DNA of 64,000 nt from an uncultured Methanoregula sp. (GCF_963677065.1 NZ_OY781872.1:1111419-1175418), one strand, 5' to 3'; counted from the first letter of the stretch, positions 34,032 to 42,941 are shown. Notes: generated from the letters alone by a model not told the origin. Numbers and translations are program-made.

Positions 34032-34964
34032 ATGGCGGGCGATGAGACCGGCAACGGCAATGGCGAATCGGAAGAATCCCGGCAGAAACTGGTATTCACC
34101 GGTCTTGTCATCGATATCCTGATCCTCATCCCGGAGAGTATCGCCGTCCTCCTGTCCGGCTCAGCAACCCTTCTCTCCGATGTTATCAAGGGTGCAAACG
34201 AGATCCTTGCAACTACTTTTGCCCTCATCATCATCCGGCGAGTCACCCTGGGTGGCAAATTCACGTACGATTACGGGATGGGAAAATTTGAGTCATTAAC
34301 CAGGATCATCACCGGCGCCGTGATGCTTGTCTCGCTTGTGATCCTCCTTGTCTTCACTGCCCATCGGATCCTTGTACCTGAGCACATCGAGATCTCTGCT
34401 GCAATAATCGGCATTCCCCTGATGCTCCTTGCCAGCATCGCGGACTCGTACCACTGGAAAAAGAACCATGCCCGTGCACAGAAAGATCCTACCCCCATCA
34501 TGGAGGCCCAGTGGCGCCTCCGGCGGGCCAAGACGTTCTCCGACCTGCTCATCCTTGCTGCACTGGTCCTATCCGTAATTTTTGCTCACCAGAGCTGGGC
34601 GATGTATATCGACCCGGTGGTCTCGTTTGTGATCATCGGGTTCCTGCTGCTCGCGGGATACCGTGAGATCTCCTCCTCCCTTCCCGATCTTTTCGACAAG
34701 ACTCTCGAGGAAGAACTCCAGCTTCTTATTTTGCGGGAACTGAGCTCGTCGTTCCACCGGTACCACGAATTTTACGGTGTCCGTTCCCGCCGGTCAGGGA
34801 CAAGGATCTACATCGAGATCTTCCTTGGCTTTGATCCGGACCAGCGGATGGGGAACGTGCAGGATTTCATCGATTTCCTGAAACGCTCGCTCGAAGATCA
34901 GATCCCCGGCAGCGTTGTCTGTATCATTCCCACCACCGGGGATGACACGCGTTCTGCCGCGTAA
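34032..34964 (+). CDS. CDF-family membrane protein with non-canonical metal site
   Basis: 310 residues from ATG 34032 (in-frame sequence upstream runs into the repeat array). Six transmembrane helices and a C-terminal cytoplasmic domain as in cation diffusion facilitators, and the YGMGKFE block after helix 2 is typical. The metal site is changed: helix 2 reads SDVIKGANE, so Asp50 is kept but the usual His is Lys53 and the usual Asp is Glu57; helix 5 reads AKTFSDLL, with Lys167 in place of His and Asp171 kept. Compare the canonical GDAAHMLQD and HVIGD of the CDF protein at 5009. It may carry another ion or not transport metal at all. Confidence 0.85.
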   Translation: MAGDETGNGNGESEESRQKLVFTGLVIDILILIPESIAVLLSGSATLLSDVIKGANEILATTFALIIIRRVTLGGKFTYDYGMGKFESLTRIITGAVMLVSLVILLVFTAHRILVPEHIEISAAIIGIPLMLLASIADSYHWKKNHARAQKDPTPIMEAQWRLRRAKTFSDLLILAALVLSVIFAHQSWAMYIDPVVSFVIIGFLLLAGYREISSSLPDLFDKTLEEELQLLILRELSSSFHRYHEFYGVRSRRSGTRIYIEIFLGFDPDQRMGNVQDFIDFLKRSLEDQIPGSVVCIIPTTGDDTRSAA

Positions 34965-35052
34965 GTGTTTGAGAAGGAAAAACATTCTTTTGCAAGCCCG
35001 CGTGTCTCTGTGCGGGACCCATGGCAGCCGGCTCCCGGGAAGGGTTGTTATC

Positions 35053-35643
35053 TCATTTCGTCGGCGCCCTGGCCAGTTTCTTAACCGAGGCCACCCAGAC
35101 GGCTTTTGCTTCCTCTTTGTCCATGCCCATCATGACGTCCATGAGGAGACCGTTCGCCAGCGCATCGCAGGCGAGGGCAAGGGTTCTGGGTTCGAGCCGG
35201 GACGATAGGAGCCCCGTCTCCTGCTTTTTCTGGATGAACTGTTCGATCACCCGGATATCCTCCCGGCGATCCTGCTGGAGCACGGTCCGGATGCTCCCGT
35301 TGTGCACGGCAAGGAGGAGCATCTCGGAATACATGCCATTGAACTGCGGCACATAACTGAGCAGGGCATCGAAGAGTGCTGCACTCCCGTCGCTCAGGGT
35401 CCGGCCCTGGTACGAGCGTTCCAGGATTCCCTTGAACTCCCCCCGGGCCCGCTCCGCCACTGCCGCATACAGTTCCTCTTTGCCGGGGAAATACTGGTAC
35501 AGGGCCGGCTTTGTAACACCGAGCTGCCGGGCTATTTCATCCATGGTCGTGGCATGGAATCCCTTCCGGAGGAAGAGGCTGAACGCTGCTTCGATGACTT
35601 TCTTCTTCACCTCCTCCTTGTATTCCGGTAATATGCGGGGCAT
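35053..35643 (-). CDS. TetR-family transcriptional regulator
   Basis: 196 residues. The N-terminal helix-turn-helix is textbook: AAFSLFLRKGFHATTMDEIARQLGVTKPALYQYFPGKEELY falls at residues 19-59 (landmarks GFHATTMDEIA and ALYQYFPGKEEL). The remaining helices form the ligand domain, whose effector cannot be inferred. It ends 88 bases from the CDF-like gene, which is on the opposite strand and convergent, and is divergent from the PadR operon, so it may regulate that operon or itself. Confidence 0.92.
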   Translation of the reverse strand: MPRILPEYKEEVKKKVIEAAFSLFLRKGFHATTMDEIARQLGVTKPALYQYFPGKEELYAAVAERARGEFKGILERSYQGRTLSDGSAALFDALLSYVPQFNGMYSEMLLLAVHNGSIRTVLQQDRREDIRVIEQFIQKKQETGLLSSRLEPRTLALACDALANGLLMDVMMGMDKEEAKAVWVASVKKLARAPTK

Positions 35644-35870
35644 TTCTGTTTTTAGTAGATTCCTGCGCGAATGGTAAAATCATTCCGCTCTGCGCAGCCT
35701 ACTGTAAGTATTGTTTAGTTACCCTTAGTAAGTTTAATACCTGCAATTAGTACACATGAGCTGAGGGCACAGCCGGGTGCTGACGGTTACGTCTCGTGGA
35801 CCGTTGCAGTAACCGGAAGTCCGGCGTTGGGATCCTCTTTGGATGATGGATACAATCAGAGAAACGATCG

Positions 35871-35880
35871 TATTATATAT
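35871..35880 (+). promoter_or_regulatory. TATA box of the PadR-ABC operon
   Basis: TATTATATAT, preceded by A-rich GAAACGATCG as a possible BRE. It is the strongest TATA box between the TetR and PadR genes, with transcription expected around 35903-35908. Confidence 0.6.
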
Positions 35881-35902
35881 GTCGCATTCTCAACAATAGT
35901 AA

Positions 35903-35923
35903 GTACCTTGCAATGCAAGATAC
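35903..35923. promoter_or_regulatory. Probable PadR operator
   Basis: GTACCTTGCA and TGCAAGATAC flank a central A as a 21-base palindrome with one mismatched pair. GTAC/GTAT half-sites with 8-10 bases between are typical of PadR operators. It covers the predicted transcription start, so binding would block initiation. Autoregulation by the first gene of the operon is inferred. Confidence 0.55.
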
Positions 35924-36066
35924 TGTGCTAAACACTTGACACGGCCTGCCCTGCCGTCCCGCGATATGCAAAAACCCCTCTGAAACCTGTATGACGGGCT
36001 CATTGCCCTCATACCCCCTGTGTGCGATCGCGGGTCAGGAAAGGCCTGTTGTGTCAGGACGATCTC

Positions 36067-36393
36067 ATGAACATCCAGTTCAAGAAAGGCGTACTCGAGA
36101 TATGTGTCCTCTCGGTCCTTGCAAAAAAGGACTGTTACGGGTACGAGCTCGTTGAAGAGATATCGAAAAAGATCGATATCTCGGAAGGAACCATCTACCC
36201 TCTCCTCCGCCGCCTCAAGGATGAAGGGTACGTGACCACGTACCTGCAGGAATCTGTTGAAGGCCCGCCCCGGAAATACTACCGGCTCACGGAAAGCGGA
36301 TGGAAGGAAGAAAACGAACAAAAGGAAGAATGGATGCGGTTTGCGGCCTCTGTGAATGCGCTCCTGGAAGGCAGACATGACACTGCAGACTGA
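36067..36393 (+). CDS. PadR-family transcriptional regulator
   Basis: 108 residues from ATG 36067. The winged helix has the PadR signature [18 protein letters not shown], then [18 protein letters not shown] and the wing [13 protein letters not shown]. It is short, with a brief C-terminal dimerisation helix (subfamily s2 size). PadR proteins repress transporter or detoxification genes and respond to phenolics, drugs or cell-envelope stress. It overlaps the next gene by 17 bases and heads a six-gene operon; pairing of PadR with a HAAS-domain gene is a known arrangement. Confidence 0.94.
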   Translation: MNIQFKKGVLEICVLSVLAKKDCYGYELVEEISKKIDISEGTIYPLLRRLKDEGYVTTYLQESVEGPPRKYYRLTESGWKEENEQKEEWMRFAASVNALLEGRHDTAD

Positions 36394-36973
36394 GAAGGAG
36401 TACCTCGATACGCTGAGAAAGCGGCTCGATCGCGTGCTCCCGCAGGAAGAGCTCGACGATCTCCTCTCGGATTATGCCGAGCATTTCCGGATCGGGAAGA
36501 TGAACGGGCGGACAGAAGAGGAACTTTGCCGCTCGCTCGGATCCCCCGATGATACAGCCCGGGAGATCCGGGCCCTGCACTTGGTTAAAACAGCGGAAAA
36601 TACCCGCTCATGCCGCAACATATTCCATGCGGTCATCGCAACTCTGGGGCTCGGGCTCTTCAACCTGGTGTTCGTGCTTATTCCGTTCATCATTCTCGTT
36701 GTCCTGCTTGCGATCATCTTCATTGTAGGTATTGCCTGTTCGGTATTCGGGCCGGCAGCATTCGTCTTTGCCATCCTGCAGCTTCTGGGCATTGCCTCGT
36801 TTGCCATCTGGCAGCTGCCTGCGGCCGGAGTGTTCTTCTCTGTAGGGATAACCTCGTTCGGGCTCCTTCTGGTGGTTGCCGGGTTTTATCTTGCCCGGTT
36901 CTTCTACCATCTCGGGATACGGTATCTCAAGTGGAACATCCGGATCATCAAGGGAACGGAGGATCTCTCATGA
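36377..36973 (+). CDS. HAAS-domain (DUF1700) membrane protein
   Basis: 198 residues from ATG 36377. The N-terminus is the HAAS domain ([20 protein letters not shown], then [19 protein letters not shown] and [12 protein letters not shown]), a cytosolic helical module found with PadR regulators. Four hydrophobic helices follow (about 75-180). HAAS proteins are thought to relay membrane status to PadR. It overlaps both PadR (17 bases) and the following gene (four bases). Confidence 0.88.
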   Translation: MTLQTEKEYLDTLRKRLDRVLPQEELDDLLSDYAEHFRIGKMNGRTEEELCRSLGSPDDTAREIRALHLVKTAENTRSCRNIFHAVIATLGLGLFNLVFVLIPFIILVVLLAIIFIVGIACSVFGPAAFVFAILQLLGIASFAIWQLPAAGVFFSVGITSFGLLLVVAGFYLARFFYHLGIRYLKWNIRIIKGTEDLS

Positions 36974-37815
36974 CTGCGGAAAAAACCCCTCCGGAACACC
37001 GGACGCTTGGCCGACGCTTCCTTACGTGGTCAGGAATTAATCCCGTCCGTCTTGTGCTCTGGCTTGCGGCCATCACCATCGTATCATTCGTTATCGGGTT
37101 TGGCATCCTTGCCGCAGGCGGGGGATTTCCCCCGGCAGCCGGAGAGGATCTCTCGCTCTTCCAGAGCAATGCCTTCCACGAACCGAGGATTGACAGCGCA
37201 CTGCTCGGCGGGGCGGAATCCGGAAGTGCGAAGATCACCCTTGGCGCCGGAAGATTATCCCTTGGGGGCGGCGCGCCCCATGCAATGTTCATGGAATCTG
37301 CCACCTTCTCGAAAGCTTCGGAATGGCAGCCGGATTTCTCCATGAGCCGGAACGGATCGGAGATCCGTGTGAACATGATCGAGAAGGGGCACAGGGCAAA
37401 GGAATGGGTGGCCGTCGACTCCCCGAACCGGTGGGATATCCGGATGAGCGAACAGGTTCCCCTCAGTCTGGATGTCAGCGTCGGGGCAGGTGACAGTCGT
37501 CTGAACCTGGGGGCTCTCAACCTGAGCACCCTTTCCGTTGACACCGGTGCAGGGGATACCTGGATTGATCTTAACGGGTACCACGGCCGCCGGTTCGATG
37601 CGGTCATTCACAGCGGCATCGGTGATCTGACCCTCCGTGTGCCAAAGAGCAGCAGCACGCGGATCGAGGTCGGTTCCGGTCTTGGGGAGATAGCCGGATC
37701 CGGCCTGATCCGGGAGAACGGATCCTTTATTACGCCCGGCTACAATCCGGCTCATGAATCGAACACCATCAGGATAAAACAGGGCATTGGCAGCATCACG
37801 CTCGAAGGAGTCTGA
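36970..37815 (+). CDS. Membrane-anchored toast-rack/adhesin-like protein
   Basis: 281 residues from ATG 36970, which overlaps the HAAS stop (ATGA). One transmembrane helix (about 26-49) is followed by an extracytoplasmic beta-rich domain with repeated short strands such as AGRLSLGG, VGAGDSRLNLGAL, TGAGDTWIDL and SGIGDLTLRV. That pattern is seen in toast-rack (DUF4097/LiaF-type) domains, which sense envelope stress in bacteria. It probably works with the HAAS and PadR proteins as an envelope-stress module. Confidence 0.8.
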   Translation: MTAEKTPPEHRTLGRRFLTWSGINPVRLVLWLAAITIVSFVIGFGILAAGGGFPPAAGEDLSLFQSNAFHEPRIDSALLGGAESGSAKITLGAGRLSLGGGAPHAMFMESATFSKASEWQPDFSMSRNGSEIRVNMIEKGHRAKEWVAVDSPNRWDIRMSEQVPLSLDVSVGAGDSRLNLGALNLSTLSVDTGAGDTWIDLNGYHGRRFDAVIHSGIGDLTLRVPKSSSTRIEVGSGLGEIAGSGLIRENGSFITPGYNPAHESNTIRIKQGIGSITLEGV

Positions 37816-37819
37816 TGCC

Positions 37820-39106
37820 ATGTCCCGGAGAAAAACCATGAAACTGAAAACAGTCCTCATTGCAGTATTCCTCCTGGCACTCTTCGTAGTGACCATACCT
37901 CCCGTCAAGGCAGATGCAAATCCGACCGTGACTATCACGAATTACACGGTAAACCCTTCTGTTCTCATGCCGGACAGCCAGGGAACCATCACGATCACGG
38001 TGAAGAACACCGCAACCAGCGCCCAGGTGGCGGAGAAATCGGGACTTGTCGGGACTGACAGCTATGCAACCGTGAAGACCACGGATATCAGTACCGGCCT
38101 CGACAACGTGGCCCTGAACGGCAATGGCATTACCGTTTTATCCGGCAATTTCGCACGGGTGGGTGCGCTCGGCCCCGGCCAGTCCATGCAGTTCACCTTC
38201 ACGATCCAGGCCCCTTCAAAGAGCGGGCTGTATTATCCTGAAGTTGCCATCGATACCGCCGGAGGAAAGAGCCTGAAATACATCATCCCGGTGAACGTGA
38301 ACACACCGCTTGGGATCCAGAAAAAAGCAACTCTCATCCTGAACAGTAACCTGACCGGCAGCCTGAACCCCGGGGACGAGATCCCGGTCCTCCTGACCCT
38401 GACCAATACCGGAGACATGCTTGCGGACAATGTTGTCGTGAAGATTTACACTATCACGAACGGTATGGTGTCTCCCAAGAGCACCGATCAGTACAATATC
38501 GGATCCCTCCAGGCAGGCCAGAGCGTAACGCAGAACCTTACGCTTTTGTCCGACAAGAAGATGACCGCCGGCCTGGTCCAGGTCCCGGTCACCATCAGCT
38601 ACAATGCCATCGATGGTACCCCGATGACCCAGAACACCAGCGTCGATATCCTCTTCAAGGGCAAGGCAGAGCTCGGTTTTGTCTCGGTCGATACAAACCC
38701 GCCGCGCCTGGCCGAGGGTGTTCCGTTCGATCTCACGATACGGATCGAGAACACCGGCACCGGCGATGCCAAGCAGGTTTCGGCAACCGTGGATATCCCT
38801 GCTGACGGCAAAAAGGAAGCATTCATCGGAAAGATCAAGCCCGGCAACGATGCCCCCGCCATGTTCCTCCTTGAGGGAGCGAAGGCAGGTACCTACCCGT
38901 ACAACCTGACGGTGACCTACACTGACGACATGGGGGTCCATGTCATGACGCGGCAGATGTCCCTCCGGGTAACGCCGACCGACAATTCAGGCAGCCTGAT
39001 CTTCGGCATCATCGTCCTTGGCATACTCGGTTTCCTGGCGTACCGCTACTGGTACCTCCCGAAGTACAAGGGTGACGGGAAGTTCCCATGGGAAAGAAAG
39101 AACTGA
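37820..39106 (+). CDS. Secreted CARDB/S-layer-like (COG1361) protein, membrane-anchored
   Basis: 428 residues. A signal peptide (MSRRKTMKLKTVLIAVFLLA, cleavage near PVKA-DANP) leads three or more Ig-like CARDB-type domains with VTVKNT-like and LTLTNTGDMLADNV segments, and a C-terminal membrane helix (LIFGIIVLGILGFLAYRYW) with a short basic tail. COG1361 proteins are surface proteins that often accompany ABC exporters in archaea, perhaps as an accessory subunit. It overlaps the permease gene by 19 bases. An alternative start is the ATG at 37838. Confidence 0.82.
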   Translation: MSRRKTMKLKTVLIAVFLLALFVVTIPPVKADANPTVTITNYTVNPSVLMPDSQGTITITVKNTATSAQVAEKSGLVGTDSYATVKTTDISTGLDNVALNGNGITVLSGNFARVGALGPGQSMQFTFTIQAPSKSGLYYPEVAIDTAGGKSLKYIIPVNVNTPLGIQKKATLILNSNLTGSLNPGDEIPVLLTLTNTGDMLADNVVVKIYTITNGMVSPKSTDQYNIGSLQAGQSVTQNLTLLSDKKMTAGLVQVPVTISYNAIDGTPMTQNTSVDILFKGKAELGFVSVDTNPPRLAEGVPFDLTIRIENTGTGDAKQVSATVDIPADGKKEAFIGKIKPGNDAPAMFLLEGAKAGTYPYNLTVTYTDDMGVHVMTRQMSLRVTPTDNSGSLIFGIIVLGILGFLAYRYWYLPKYKGDGKFPWERKN

Positions 39107-40302
39107 AAGTCGCTTTCCTGCTCGCCCTCCGGTCACTCCAGCGGGGCAGCAGGTCGAGCGTGCTTTTGACGATCCTGATCATCGGGATGTGCTTCACCAA
39201 CATGATCTTCCTCCCCGGCCTCTTCAACGGGATCGGGCAGAGCATAACCAAACAGGTCGTGGACTACGAGATCGGGAACGTGCTGGTCAGCCCCAAATCG
39301 GGCGACCAGTATGTCACGGATATGGACGCCACCCTCGATCTCATCAATGGCATGCCCGGGGTTGAGCGTGCCACACCACACTTCAGCAAGGGGGCGACCC
39401 TGAAGTACCGCAAGCGGATGCTCGGGGCTACGGTTCGGGCGATCAGACCTAACGACGAGAAGCTCATCTCGCCGCTGTACACCAAGATGGTTGCCGGCAG
39501 TTACCTGGGCGATGCCGACACCGGCGAGGTGATCATCGGCAGGCCGGTGGCTGGCGATGCTTCCGTGAGAGAGGAGGACGAGTTCCAGTCATCCCTCGGA
39601 GGTGTCCGGGTTGGCGATTCGATCACGATCGATTATGGCAACGGGTATGTCAAAGATTACCGGGTGAAGGGGATTTACTACACCGGCTGGTCCCAGGCAG
39701 ACAGTGCAGTGTATGTGAGTTATACGGATATGGCGTTAGCTGACCCGAGGGCGACCGACAGTGCCGATTACATCACGGTAAAGACCAAACCCGGGTATTC
39801 TGAAAAGTTCGTAAAGGACGAGCTCCTGCAGTACGGCGTCACGCAGAAGGTGCAGACAACCGGCGACCTGATGGCAAAAAGCATGGGGCGGGCGCTCCAG
39901 AGCTTTGCGATCATCAACATGGTCTCCCTGATCGTGGGCATCATCATCACGACCGTGGTGCTCTTCATCGTTATCACCATCAAGACCATCAACAGCCGCC
40001 GCCAGATCGGGATCCTGAAGGCTATCGGCGTTGACAAGGAGGTCATCATGCACAACTACGGTTTCCAGGTCATCATCATGTCCGTGCTCGGGATTTTATT
40101 CGGGCTTGTGCTCACGCTCCTGATGGCGGCTTACCTTGCCGCCAACCCCATCGTCACCCCTGAGTGGTCGGCAACCCTGTACCTGACCCCGTGGGACCTG
40201 ATCCAGAACTCCCTGATCCTCTTTGTGGCATCCCTTGTCGCGGGTTACGTTCCCGCGTACCAGGTATCGCGCGAAGATATCCAGTCTGCTATGAGGGCCT
40301 GA
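39088..40302 (+). CDS. ABC transporter permease, MacB/FtsX type
   Basis: 404 residues. One N-terminal transmembrane helix (about 24-44), a large extracytoplasmic MacB-PCD-like domain (about 45-270) and three C-terminal helices (about 275-400) with the FtsX block TIKTINSRRQIGILKAIGVDKEVI, quoted in part as RRQIGILKAIGV. These mechanotransmission-type transporters couple ATP use to periplasmic or extracellular work or export lipoproteins and peptides. It overlaps the preceding gene by 19 bases, and the ATPase follows after one base. Confidence 0.93.
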   Translation: MGKKELKVAFLLALRSLQRGSRSSVLLTILIIGMCFTNMIFLPGLFNGIGQSITKQVVDYEIGNVLVSPKSGDQYVTDMDATLDLINGMPGVERATPHFSKGATLKYRKRMLGATVRAIRPNDEKLISPLYTKMVAGSYLGDADTGEVIIGRPVAGDASVREEDEFQSSLGGVRVGDSITIDYGNGYVKDYRVKGIYYTGWSQADSAVYVSYTDMALADPRATDSADYITVKTKPGYSEKFVKDELLQYGVTQKVQTTGDLMAKSMGRALQSFAIINMVSLIVGIIITTVVLFIVITIKTINSRRQIGILKAIGVDKEVIMHNYGFQVIIMSVLGILFGLVLTLLMAAYLAANPIVTPEWSATLYLTPWDLIQNSLILFVASLVAGYVPAYQVSREDIQSAMRA

Positions 40303-40303
40303 T

Positions 40304-40999
40304 ATGATCGAGATTGCGGATCTGAAGAAGATATACCGTATGGGAGACGTGGAGGTGCGGGCACTTGACGGTATCACTCTTGATATCGCGAAAGGAGAGT
40401 TCCTCGGGATCATGGGGGCGAGCGGGAGCGGCAAGACCACGCTTCTGCACATGCTCGGCCTCCTGGACGAACCCACGTCCGGCCAGATTGTTATCGATGG
40501 GACGGATATCTCATCGCTCACGGATTACGAGAAGACAATGTTCCGGCTCTACAAGCTTGGGTATGTTTTCCAGGATTATGCCCTGGTGCCGGATCTCACC
40601 GTGATGGAGAACGTCTCGCTGCCCGCAATGCTCCGCAAAGATCGCGATGACCTGCAGATCATCGATGACAGCCACGACATCCTTAAAAAGATCGGCCTCT
40701 TCGATCGCTGCGATCATCTCCCCCGCGAGCTCTCCGGCGGCCAGCAGCAGCGTGTCAGCATCGCCCGGGCCATAGTGAACAAGCCGGATATCCTCTTTGC
40801 CGACGAGCCGTGTGCCAACCTGGACTCTGAAAACTCCCGGATGGTGCTGGATCTCTTTCGGGAGATCAATGAAGAGATGCATCAGACCATCGTGATGGTC
40901 TCCCACGAGTCCTGGCACCAGGAATATTTCCACCGTATCGTCCGGCTTCAGGATGGCAAAGTCACGAGCGACGGAATCAAGGGCAACGGGTCTGCCTGA
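40304..40999 (+). CDS. ABC transporter ATP-binding protein, MacB/LolD type
   Basis: 231 residues. Walker A is GASGSGKTT near residue 38, the Q-loop is VFQDYALVPDLTV, the signature is LSGGQQQRVSIARA, and Walker B is ILFADEPCANLD. The A-loop aromatic and H-loop (SHES) are present. It forms the ATPase dimer for the permease just upstream. It ends the PadR-controlled operon, with its stop codon in the loop of the terminator. Confidence 0.95.
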   Translation: MIEIADLKKIYRMGDVEVRALDGITLDIAKGEFLGIMGASGSGKTTLLHMLGLLDEPTSGQIVIDGTDISSLTDYEKTMFRLYKLGYVFQDYALVPDLTVMENVSLPAMLRKDRDDLQIIDDSHDILKKIGLFDRCDHLPRELSGGQQQRVSIARAIVNKPDILFADEPCANLDSENSRMVLDLFREINEEMHQTIVMVSHESWHQEYFHRIVRLQDGKVTSDGIKGNGSA

Positions 41000-41014
41000 G
41001 GCAGACCGTTTTTT
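40989..41014 (+). terminator. Intrinsic terminator of the PadR-ABC operon
   Basis: GGTCTGCC (40989-40996) and GGCAGACC (41000-41007) form a perfect stem; the three-base loop TGA is the stop codon of the ATPase gene. Six T follow (41009-41014). Confidence 0.8.
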
Positions 41015-41110
41015 CCCGAATCCTCGTGGCGTGAGACGGCCCTGAACGCTGCCCGTTCCTTTACCTTTTTTCCCTCTGTCCGCAAATATACAGTAAGAGC
41101 CTTTGCCCCC

Positions 41111-41782
41111 ATGGACGAGATCAGTATTGAAAAGATAGTCCGCTCACGGCGCAGGACCATTGCGCTCATCATCACTCCCGAAGCCCGGCTGATCGTGAGG
41201 GCTCCCCTGCGGGCACCGTCTGAGGTGATCCATGCCGTGATCCGGGAAAAGGAAGGCTGGATCCGGAAGAAACTCGACGAGATGAAAAAGCGGCCGCAGG
41301 CAACCGTGCACACGTATGAGGAAGGCGAGAACTTCTATTTCCTCGGGAGAGCCTACCCGCTGCATATTGTTGACGATGGCAGAGCATCCATCGAACGCAC
41401 GGACCGTCTCTGCGTCTCGCGTTCCCTTGAACCTGAAATAGCGGGGTGGATAAAGCGCTGGTATGTCCTTGAGGCCGAAAAAGAGATCCGGTCCCGGTGC
41501 ATGTGGTTCTCGATGACGACAGGATATACACCCGCATCGGTTCGCATCTCGGATGCCCGCGGGCGATGGGGTTCCTGCACGTCAAGAGGAGGGCTCAACT
41601 TCAGCTGGCGGCTGATCCAGGCCCCGCTGGAGATCGTGGATTATGTTATCGTCCATGAGCTCGTTCATCTCAGGCAGCCCGATCATTCACGGAAGTTCTG
41701 GGCAAAGGTAAAGGAGATCATGCCGGACTACGAGCGGAGAAGAAAATGGCTCCGGGAGAACGAGCGGCTGCTCAGGATATAA
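41111..41782 (+). CDS. YgjP-like (DUF45) zinc metallopeptidase
   Basis: 223 residues. The zinc site is HELVHLRQPDHSRKFW near residue 180, with the downstream His completing the HExxH-x5-H pattern of the YgjP/SprT-like fold; RWGSC in front of it is the family's other signature. The family (M48-like, COG1451) occurs in bacteria and archaea, often with restriction or repair genes, but its substrates are unknown. A TATA-like AAATATAC about 20-25 bases before the ATG suggests a leaderless message. Confidence 0.9.
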   Translation: MDEISIEKIVRSRRRTIALIITPEARLIVRAPLRAPSEVIHAVIREKEGWIRKKLDEMKKRPQATVHTYEEGENFYFLGRAYPLHIVDDGRASIERTDRLCVSRSLEPEIAGWIKRWYVLEAEKEIRSRCMWFSMTTGYTPASVRISDARGRWGSCTSRGGLNFSWRLIQAPLEIVDYVIVHELVHLRQPDHSRKFWAKVKEIMPDYERRRKWLRENERLLRI

Positions 41783-41812
41783 TCTGTTTCTGGCGAACAG
41801 GATCCGGTGCCT

Positions 41813-42256
41813 CTATTCCTCGAACACCCTTCTGTCCGGCCTTCCTGACATGCGACCCATCCAGAGCTCCGGTTCAGTGCAGGGCAAAAAACCGTATTTC
41901 GCATACACCCCGTGAGCATCGCTTGTTTTCAGCAGCCACTGGTATACATGCCTGAGATCCGGGTGCGAGATCGTGTACCGGACCATTGCCTGCCCGATCC
42001 CCTTCCGGCGGCAGTCTTCTGCAACGATCACGTCCAGGAGATAGGCAAAACGCGTCTTGTCGGAGATGACGCGACAGAACCCGACTTGCCGCCCGTTATC
42101 CGCATATGCCCCTACTACGAGCGCCGAGTTTTTGATACCATGCGCAATCTCTTCTTTCGTAATTCCCGTGCTCCAGTAGGTTTTTTTGAGCATGGCATGG
42201 ATATCGTCCATCCGGAGACGGTCCGGGTCTGACGAGATATCCGCGTTTATCTGCAT
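41813..42256 (-). CDS. GNAT-family N-acetyltransferase
   Basis: 147 residues. The acetyl-CoA loop is CRRKGIGQAMV after the strand LLDVIVAEDCR, and the C-terminal YAKYGFLP completes the GNAT signature. It resembles small arylalkylamine- or YjgM-like acetyltransferases. The acceptor is unknown. Convergent with the metallopeptidase gene and divergent from the next GNAT gene. Confidence 0.9.
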   Translation of the reverse strand: MQINADISSDPDRLRMDDIHAMLKKTYWSTGITKEEIAHGIKNSALVVGAYADNGRQVGFCRVISDKTRFAYLLDVIVAEDCRRKGIGQAMVRYTISHPDLRHVYQWLLKTSDAHGVYAKYGFLPCTEPELWMGRMSGRPDRRVFEE

Positions 42257-42401
42257 GGATCTCTATGGTTATGCCATCTGGAAAAAAGTATGCGCCCCTT
42301 CCGCTCCCTTTCCTCTCTCTCTTGTGAATCGGGCCGGAATCCCGTAATTTTCGGACCTGCCACAAGGCTCCCTTATCAGCACAGACGCCCAATAGAACAG
42401 G

Positions 42402-42938
42402 ATGGATTCCTTTTATATCCGGCCGGAACTTCCGGAAGATATTCCCGCTATTTTGGAAGTCCAGTTCCAGGCGTTTGCACAGGACGGCGAGGCGCGGCTC
42501 GTCAGCGCCCTGCGCCACGATGGCAACATCAACCCCGAACTCTCCCTTGTTGCCGTGCACAAGGATCGGATCATCGGCCACATCCTATTTTGCCCGATCA
42601 GTATCGTCTCGGATACCGCTGAGACCCCTGCCCTTGCTCTCGCCCCCCTCGCGGTTCACCAGGATTTCCAGTGCATGGGGATCGGTGCAGCCCTCATCGA
42701 AGAGGGTATCGGGGAGTGCCAGCGTCTGGGCCACCGCATCGTGATCGTGGTCGGCCACCCGGGTTATTATCCCCGGTTTGGTTTTACTCCCGCCCGGAAA
42801 TCCGGGATACTCGCACCGTTTCCCTGCCCCGATGAGGCTTTCATGGCCCTGCCCCTCGAAACCGGGGCGCTCGACGGGATTGAGGGAATGGTCAGGTACC
42901 CGGAGGCATTCGATGCGGTCGGGGCTCACACCTCGTAA
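42402..42938 (+). CDS. GNAT-family N-acetyltransferase (YhbS-like)
   Basis: 178 residues. It starts IRPELPEDIPAILEVQFQAF, carries LAPLAVHQDFQCMGIGAALIEEG as motif A (landmarks QDFQCMGIGAAL) and VVGHPGYYPRFGFTPA as motif B, the pattern of YhbS-type acetyltransferases. Promoter elements are weak in the 145-base divergent gap. The substrate is unknown; it ends three bases from a convergent SagB-like gene. Confidence 0.92.
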   Translation: MDSFYIRPELPEDIPAILEVQFQAFAQDGEARLVSALRHDGNINPELSLVAVHKDRIIGHILFCPISIVSDTAETPALALAPLAVHQDFQCMGIGAALIEEGIGECQRLGHRIVIVVGHPGYYPRFGFTPARKSGILAPFPCPDEAFMALPLETGALDGIEGMVRYPEAFDAVGAHTS

Positions 42939-42941
42939 TCC

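Larger units (their letters stand above)
35644..36066. other. 423-base divergent control region between TetR and PadR genes
   Basis: I find no gene here. Near the TetR end, TTAGTTA and TTAGTAA (about 35717-35731) form a short repeated element in an AT-rich stretch that could be a TetR operator or promoter. The PadR promoter and operator lie at 35871-35923 and leave a leader of about 160 bases before the PadR ATG, in which I see no clear riboswitch. Confidence 0.5.

Noticed and set aside
35717..35731. TetR operator TTAGTTA/TTAGTAA
   Set aside because: Only a short direct repeat without good symmetry; mentioned in the control region but not listed as a site.
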